Made by a program: the position numbers and the translations under genes. DNA of 64,000 bases, taken from positions 1 to 64,000 of the forward strand of contig NZ_FTNL01000024.1 in the NCBI RefSeq assembly GCF_900156395.1, written 5' to 3'. The notes under the pieces are model-generated. The model was not told the origin of the DNA, searched no databases, and saw only the letters and a list, made by a program, of their open reading frames with translations. This document shows positions 63,183-64,000 of the stretch, in pieces. The first letter of the stretch is position 1. The number at the start of each line of letters is the position of its first letter. This stretch comes from Fluoribacter gormanii (lineage in GTDB: Bacteria; Pseudomonadota; Gammaproteobacteria; Legionellales; Legionellaceae).

Positions 63183-64000
63183 ATGAAGAAGTTCGCTGGT
63201 GTCTTTTTTCTATCCTTAACTCTGGGGATTCAAATCTCAAACGCGAACAATCTGAGTCCAATCGAGAATCATATAACCCGGTATATTACTACTCAATCTC
63301 AAGAACAACTTTCATTACTCGAACAATTAGTCAATACAAACAGTGGTACTACAAATCGCTCCGGTATTCATAAAGTTGGGACCATGATACGCCCCAGACT
63401 GGAGAAACTTGGATTTAAAACCTATTGGGTAGATGAACCCCCTACCCTAAAACGAGTAGGGACATTGGTTGCTCAGCACACTGGCAACAAAGGCAAAAAA
63501 CTACTTTTAATTGGCCATCTTGATACCGTGTTTCCTGCTAATAGTCCATTTCAGCATTTTGTACGTCAAGGAGATGTAGCAACGGGTCCTGGAATCATCG
63601 ATGACAAAGGTGGCGTGGTTGTCATCCTTTATGCATTAAAAGCGTTGCAAGAAGCGCATGTTATGGATGATGCAAATATAACGGTTATCTTAACGGGTGA
63701 TGAAGAAGATTCAGGAAAACCAATCTCAATTTCTAGAAAACCGTTAATTGATGCGGCAAAAGATAGTGATATTGCCCTCGATTTTGAATGGTCAATTACA
63801 TCAGATACGGTTACCGTTGCGCGTAGAGGCATAGCGCACTGGACAGTGGAGGCATATGGTAACGAGGCCCACTCGTCAGAAATTTTTCAAAACAAAGCAG
63901 GTTATGGCGCTACATACGAATTAGTAAGAATCTTAAATACAATGCGTACTAAACTGAGCCGGGAGCATTTTTTATCATTTAACCCAGGTCTTGTTTTAGG
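63183..64000 (+). CDS. Secreted M20 peptidase (glutamate carboxypeptidase-like), partial
   Basis: The first 272 codons are in the window; the gene runs off the end. A signal peptide (MKKFAGVFFLSLTLGIQISN) precedes an M20 catalytic domain: LLIGHLDTVFP (metal His, Asp), GPGIIDDKGGVVV (bridging Asp), TGDEEDSG (catalytic Glu and metal Glu) and WTVEAYGNEAHSS (dimerisation-domain His). It resembles carboxypeptidase G2-type enzymes that release C-terminal glutamate or other amino acids in the periplasm. The start ATG follows GGAAGCAC. Confidence 0.88.
   Translation, partial: MKKFAGVFFLSLTLGIQISNANNLSPIENHITRYITTQSQEQLSLLEQLVNTNSGTTNRSGIHKVGTMIRPRLEKLGFKTYWVDEPPTLKRVGTLVAQHTGNKGKKLLLIGHLDTVFPANSPFQHFVRQGDVATGPGIIDDKGGVVVILYALKALQEAHVMDDANITVILTGDEEDSGKPISISRKPLIDAAKDSDIALDFEWSITSDTVTVARRGIAHWTVEAYGNEAHSSEIFQNKAGYGATYELVRILNTMRTKLSREHFLSFNPGLVL

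Overview
The window looks like a chromosomal segment of a Legionella-type gammaproteobacterium. The DNA is AT-rich, several genes encode eukaryotic-like proteins typical of Dot/Icm effectors, and the transporter next to guaD resembles the Legionella Pht family. The subclass B3 metallo-beta-lactamase at 25556-26404 matches my memory of FEZ-1 from Legionella (Fluoribacter) gormanii almost residue for residue. That organism or a close Fluoribacter relative is therefore the best guess; this comes from memory, not from a search.

Layout. 1-2.4 kb: the end of one copy and the whole of a second copy of a HAD-like, acidic, CAAX-ended effector candidate, with decayed and intact guaD beside them (a duplicated block). 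2.5-11.6 kb: housekeeping and envelope genes (guaD with an MFS transporter, a dicarboxylate/amino-acid symporter, nagZ, tRNA-Ser(GGA), secreted proteins, a CAP-domain protein). 11.7-12.0 kb: a 6S RNA followed by a strong terminator. 12.1-18.8 kb: the high-affinity K+ ATPase operon (a small ORF, then kdpF-A-B-C) ending in a KdpD without a kinase domain and without KdpE. 18.9-22.0 kb: pntAA-pntAB-pntB transhydrogenase, with a palindromic element inserted before pntB. 22.5-34 kb: prfC, tag, the FEZ-1-like enzyme, a secreted FlgE-like orphan, the glutathione-dependent formaldehyde pathway (frmA-fghA), an YheT-like hydrolase, a YqjD/YqjE-like membrane operon, and DUF3775 and DUF72 proteins. 34.1-37.6 kb: bacterial NHEJ (ku and ligD), with ligD split at an A9 run.

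37.8-62.5 kb is a plastic accessory region. It holds candidate effectors (a Dbl-homology RhoGEF-like protein, an ankyrin protein with a clan CD-like His/Cys pair, a second CAAX-ended protein, an LRR protein between two IS6 copies, an OTU deubiquitinase-like protein), an ATP-grasp ligase, an OmpR/PhoB-type regulator with its likely kinase, a MazF-type toxin-antitoxin pair, a hybrid PAS kinase, a cyclodipeptide synthase, and relics of IS3, IS5, IS30 and IS481 elements. The window ends inside an M20 peptidase.

The observation I rate highest is a shared promoter architecture: TACA-N7-TACAWTTGA, then exactly 15 nt, then TAWAAT. It precedes three genes around the OmpR/PhoB-type regulator (acidic protein, ATP-grasp ligase, ankyrin/protease-like protein). 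Tandem 11-bp repeats overlapping the -35 region are what that regulator class binds, so these genes may form one locally controlled system.
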